Of a stretch of DNA of 7,286 bases, positions 4,820 through 7,286 are shown piece by piece. Numbering within the stretch: the stretch's first letter is position 1; each line of letters starts with the position of its first letter. The notes under the pieces are model-generated. The model did no database searches. It worked only from the letters and a program-made list of their open reading frames with translations, and was not told the origin of the DNA. The position numbers were made by a program, and so were the translations under genes. The DNA comes from Acidobacteria bacterium AH-259-L09 (GTDB lineage: Bacteria > Acidobacteriota > UBA6911 > RPQK01), in NCBI GenBank assembly GCA_027717875.1, contig JALLOL010000123.1, positions 1 through 7,286 on the forward strand, written 5' to 3'.

Positions 4820-7145
4820 GCCGATCCTGAAGCTTCAGTAGTTGTTGCACTTCATCTTTGGAGAGAACAGCCGAGACATCCTCCAATTTCCCCGTTGGAA
4901 TCAAGGATGTGAGCAGCGCCATGGTGTCACGATTGGACGCCTTTGTCTGCCCAAATGCGCCAATGAACAGCTCCTGGTAGGCCTGGGCCAGTGATTCTAA
5001 AGACGAGAAGCTGGACCGGGACAGCATGGCCCTAACATACTTGTTGGGAGCCGACAACGGACCGGGAGGCTCCTTGGAGTCCGAAAGGACGATCTTATCC
5101 ACGAGAATATGCCCCTCAGGGCTGCGATCGACAATTTCGAAGTAGCAGAGGCGGCCGATCTCTTTTGTCAACCGCGCCGTCTTCCACTGTAAGTTGTCGT
5201 TTCCTTCAGGCAGCAGGTGCTGGCTCTTGTAGCCATCGGCAACCAGTGTAAGCCGTAATTTAGCCTTTTCCCTTGAGCCGTTTTCTTTGCTTCCCGCCAT
5301 GCGCACATGAAGATACAGCTTGGGCATTTTGAACTTCTCGGAGGTCAGGCTACCCACAAGCTTCTCTGAGCCGCCACGGAAAGAATTGGCCAGGCTTTCT
5401 CCTTGATATCCGCGTATACCCTGGTTGGGAGCCACTTCGCGCAGAGGGCCTTGGCCGAAAGCCTGACCAGAGACCCTCCAGCCCTCGTAATTCAGCTTTT
5501 CGAAGTCTTCATAGACAATGTCTCCCCGGTCTCTGTGGTGAGGGTGGACCAGACTGGCCTGGGCCACCAGTTGTTCGAGCTTTTGATGGATACCAGAGAC
5601 CAGCTTGGGCAAGGGGGGTGAGCTCCCTTCGGCGAGTCGATCCACGATGGTGACAAAGGGATAAAAGACATGCTCGGGCTCGCCGCGGGCCTGTTCGAGG
5701 TAGGTCACCCAAGCTGTCAAGATACCTGGGCTCAGCCCCTTTTCCTTGGCCAGTTTCTCCTCAGCAGTCGGCCGCTCTGAGTTTGCGGAAGACACCGCCT
5801 GGGCTGCTGCCAGCAGGTAATCCTTAAGCTGTTGCGCCAAATCGACTTGCTCTGGCCGAAGCAATCTCCTGATCTGTTCGTTCGTATCTACAATTTTCTG
5901 ATGAACAGACGCAATTTGCCGTGCCCGGGAGGGGGAATCGATAATCGCCTCGCTGATGCCGGTGCTGTGCATCATGCCGGCAAGTGCGTAGTAGTCGGTG
6001 GTGGGGATGGGGTCAAACTTGTGGTCATGGCAGCGGGCACAGGCAACCGTTAAACCCAAAAAAGCCTTGCTCATAACGTCAATCTGATTGTCTACCTCAT
6101 CGGCGCGAGACTTAATCGAGTCGGTCGCACTGTTAAGCACCTCGCCAAACCAGTAGAAATTGGTCCCGAGGGGCGATTCCCAGTGTACGCCGTCCGGGCG
6201 GATGCGTTTTTCAGGTATGAGATCACCGGCAATGTGTTCCTTGACAAACTGATTGTATGGGACATCGCTGTTGAAGGCGCGGATGACGTAATCCCGATAT
6301 CGCCAGGCATCGAGCTTGTCGTTGTCATATTCATGGCCGTTGGTCTCGGCAAAGCGTACCAGATCCAGCCAGTGCCGTCCCCAGCGCTCGCCGTAATGGG
6401 GAGAAGCTAGAAGCCGATCAACCACCTTTTCGTATGCATCAGGGGAATCGTCCGACAAGAAGGCCCCAATCTCCTGTGGAGTCGGCGGCAAACCGGTCAG
6501 GTCAAAAGTGACGCGCCGTATCCAAGTGCGCCTGTCCGCCGGCGGGGCAGGAGCAAGACCCTTCTCTTCCAGCCTGGCCAGGATAAAATGATCAATCGAA
6601 GACCTCGGCCAGTCTCTCTGTTTTACCGACGGAAGTGGTGGATCCTGAATTCTCTGGAAAAACCAAAACCGCCCGCCTTCCTCAAAGTCAATGCCTTGCT
6701 GTTCGGCTTGTACGACCGGTGGAAGCTCGTCAGTCCGGGGATCTGGCGCCCCCATCTTGACCCAAGCAATAAAGTCAGCAATTTGCTCATCGCTCAACTT
6801 GCCGGTAGGGGGCATCTTTAGTTCAAGATCCCTATAGGAAATGGCCTTAATGAGAAGGCTCTTCTCCGGTTCTCCCGGTACAATAGCGGGGCCTCGGCTT
6901 CCGCCTTTGAGAACACCCTCTCGCGTGTCCAGCCGCAGGTCCGCCTGGGGAGCAGTGATCTGGTCGCTGTGACACAGGTAGCAATTTTCAACCAGCACTG
7001 GACGGATTTTCTTTTCGAAGAATTCAGTATCCTCACTTGGCCCCGACCCGAGCAAGATCGGAGGCTGCAAAAAGAACAGAAAAAGGGCAGGAATCAGCGC
7101 TGACGCTGAACATTGAAGAGCAAAGTGAGTACTGCGTCTCGTCAC
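4572..7145 (-). CDS. N-terminal part of frameshifted cytochrome: PSCyt1 + DUF1549 (PSCyt2) + jelly-roll-like insert
   Basis: First gene of the operon. The reading frame covers 857 codons, of which the first 816 are genuine. A Sec-type signal peptide (hydrophobic residues 15-32, IPALFLFFLQPPILL) leads to a PSCyt1 haem domain with C55-YLC-H59 and a MPP near 111 that may supply the distal Met. DUF1549/PSCyt2 follows at about 160-400, with YGERWGRHWLDLVRFAETNG (251-270) and a second CxxCH at 369-373 (CARCHDHKFDPIP), so two c-type haems are likely. Residues ~405-540 are helical and may be coiled-coil. Residues ~544-690 look like a beta-sandwich (YEDFE...GWRVSG...AFG; HILVDKIVLSD), similar to the C-terminal domain of GH32-like proteins. 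The GTG start is the only possible one nearby: an in-frame TAA lies 9 nt upstream, and a weak AAAAGG site is at 7155-7160. After residue 816 the frame runs 41 unrelated residues to a TAA. With the C-terminal part restored, the protein would be 1129 residues. Exported electron-transfer or substrate-binding function is inferred. Confidence 0.9.
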   Translation of the reverse strand: MTRRSTHFALQCSASALIPALFLFFLQPPILLGSGPSEDTEFFEKKIRPVLVENCYLCHSDQITAPQADLRLDTREGVLKGGSRGPAIVPGEPEKSLLIKAISYRDLELKMPPTGKLSDEQIADFIAWVKMGAPDPRTDELPPVVQAEQQGIDFEEGGRFWFFQRIQDPPLPSVKQRDWPRSSIDHFILARLEEKGLAPAPPADRRTWIRRVTFDLTGLPPTPQEIGAFLSDDSPDAYEKVVDRLLASPHYGERWGRHWLDLVRFAETNGHEYDNDKLDAWRYRDYVIRAFNSDVPYNQFVKEHIAGDLIPEKRIRPDGVHWESPLGTNFYWFGEVLNSATDSIKSRADEVDNQIDVMSKAFLGLTVACARCHDHKFDPIPTTDYYALAGMMHSTGISEAIIDSPSRARQIASVHQKIVDTNEQIRRLLRPEQVDLAQQLKDYLLAAAQAVSSANSERPTAEEKLAKEKGLSPGILTAWVTYLEQARGEPEHVFYPFVTIVDRLAEGSSPPLPKLVSGIHQKLEQLVAQASLVHPHHRDRGDIVYEDFEKLNYEGWRVSGQAFGQGPLREVAPNQGIRGYQGESLANSFRGGSEKLVGSLTSEKFKMPKLYLHVRMAGSKENGSREKAKLRLTLVADGYKSQHLLPEGNDNLQWKTARLTKEIGRLCYFEIVDRSPEGHILVDKIVLSDSKEPPGPLSAPNKYVRAMLSRSSFSSLESLAQAYQELFIGAFGQTKASNRDTMALLTSLIPTGKLEDVSAVLSKDEVQQLLKLQDRRAALEEKIPETVFAMVARDENPRNIRVHIRGNHNNLGEEAPPALPSDHCRPGPDAHYPWQRPIAVGRVAGTLRESANCPRHG
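4696..4702 (-). other. Frameshift site: run of seven C in the cytochrome gene
   Basis: On the minus strand the sequence is GAG GAG GCC CCC CCG GCG. Read straight, it gives EEAPPALPS and leaves the family pattern. With six C instead of seven it gives EEAPRRYLQ, matching the conserved GEE-x-PRR-x-L segment before DUF1553. A single extra base in a homopolymer is therefore the exact lesion. It may be a sequencing error, a real recent mutation, or less likely a +1 recoding site, since tRNA-Pro on CCC-C is known to be slippery. Confidence 0.9.
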
Positions 7146-7154
7146 AAGAAGTTA

Positions 7155-7160
7155 CCTTTT
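7155..7160 (-). promoter_or_regulatory. Weak ribosome binding site of the cytochrome gene
   Basis: The minus strand reads AAAAGG, 9 nt before the GTG start at 7145. The match is partial, in contrast to the perfect AGGAGG of the downstream DUF1501 gene. Confidence 0.45.
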
Positions 7161-7166
7161 CAGAGA

Positions 7167-7196
7167 AGTGTATTGTAGGTGAAAAAAAAGTGTCAA
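7167..7196 (-). promoter_or_regulatory. Sigma70-like promoter of the cytochrome/DUF1501 operon
   Basis: On the minus strand a perfect -35 box TTGACA (7196-7191) is followed after 18 bp by TACACT (7172-7167), a 4 of 6 match to the -10 consensus. The spacer contains a run of eight T. Transcription would start near 7160 and leave a leader of only about 15 nt, with the weak ribosome binding site at its very end. The next hexamer, TACAAT (7177-7172), resembles a -10 box better, but its 13-bp spacing is too short. The prediction rests on sequence match alone. Confidence 0.5.
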
Positions 7197-7230
7197 GGGA
7201 AGCTGTCGAGCGCCCTTGAAATGGGGTAGC

Positions 7231-7286
7231 ATGAGTCGTCAAGAGGCGAGAGCTCGCTTTGTTGATCCCAGGGCGAAATCTGCGAT
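7231..7286 (+). CDS. Possible start of a divergent gene (3' partial, 18 codons visible)
   Basis: An ATG at 7231 opens a frame that runs without stop to the window end (MSRQEARARFVDPRAKSA). A G-rich stretch GGGG (7223-7226) lies 4 nt upstream and is a poor ribosome binding site. The pattern of a charged start followed by an R-x-x-x-(I/V)DP element resembles the N-terminus of some type I restriction HsdR subunits (ETR...IDPALKAAGW-like). Eighteen residues cannot prove this, and the expected GW does not follow at once. A gene start in divergent orientation fits the promoter-bearing gap at 7146-7230. It could also be chance. Confidence 0.35.
   Translation, partial: MSRQEARARFVDPRAKSA

Noticed and set aside
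7172..7196. TTGACA with TACAAT as the promoter
   Set aside because: The spacer is only 13 bp, too short for a sigma70 promoter. The TACACT box with an 18-bp spacer is preferred.
7246..7257. Small palindrome GCGAGAGCTCGC as an operator
   Set aside because: Five-base arms around two bases are expected by chance at this GC content. It lies within the possible divergent coding start and there is no second copy.
1..7286. tRNA, rRNA, CRISPR array or riboswitch
   Set aside because: No cloverleaf, rRNA-like conserved segment or regularly spaced repeats were seen. The only repeats are the inverted arms and short 9-bp units at 3582-3754.

Overview
The window is ordinary high-GC bacterial DNA. Its gene families are a Ser/Thr kinase fused to TolB-like propeller repeats, a DUF1501 protein, and a DUF1549/DUF1553 cytochrome. 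This mix is typical of Acidobacteriota, Planctomycetota and Verrucomicrobiota. I lean towards Acidobacteriota because of the kinase-TolB fusion, but this is inferred from family content, not from a phylogenetic marker.

Layout. Bases 2-2074 (+) hold the C-terminal ~690 residues of a membrane-anchored Ser/Thr protein kinase whose catalytic N-terminus lies outside the window. A 48-bp gap without a clear terminator separates it from a convergent two-gene operon on the minus strand. The operon's first gene (7145 to 3755) is a large secreted planctomycete-type cytochrome c with PSCyt1, DUF1549/PSCyt2, a jelly-roll-like insert and DUF1553/PSD1. It is broken by a one-base excess in a run of seven C (minus strand) at 4696-4702, so it reads as two overlapping ORFs (7145-4572 and 4819-3755). 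The operon's second gene (3568 to 2123) is a Tat-exported DUF1501 protein, which is the usual partner of this cytochrome family. A sigma70-like promoter lies just upstream of the operon at 7167-7196. At the right edge, 7231-7286 (+) may be the first codons of a divergent gene.

The most interesting feature is the 186-bp gap between the two operon genes. It is filled almost completely by a 173-bp near-palindromic, MITE/REP-like element (3582-3754). The element has 20-bp perfect terminal inverted repeats, arms built of a 9-bp ACGCNAAGG-like repeat, and a perfect 23-bp central hairpin stem. It is flanked on both sides by CTAG. Removing the element and one CTAG leaves the cytochrome stop codon TAG overlapping the AGGAGG ribosome binding site of the DUF1501 gene, with only 9 nt between the two reading frames. 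This is a convincing reconstruction of a compact, probably translationally coupled operon before insertion.

Function. The two operon products are probably exported and act together in the periplasm or at the cell surface. Their biochemical activity is not established for the family. The kinase is probably unrelated to the operon and only happens to lie convergent to it.
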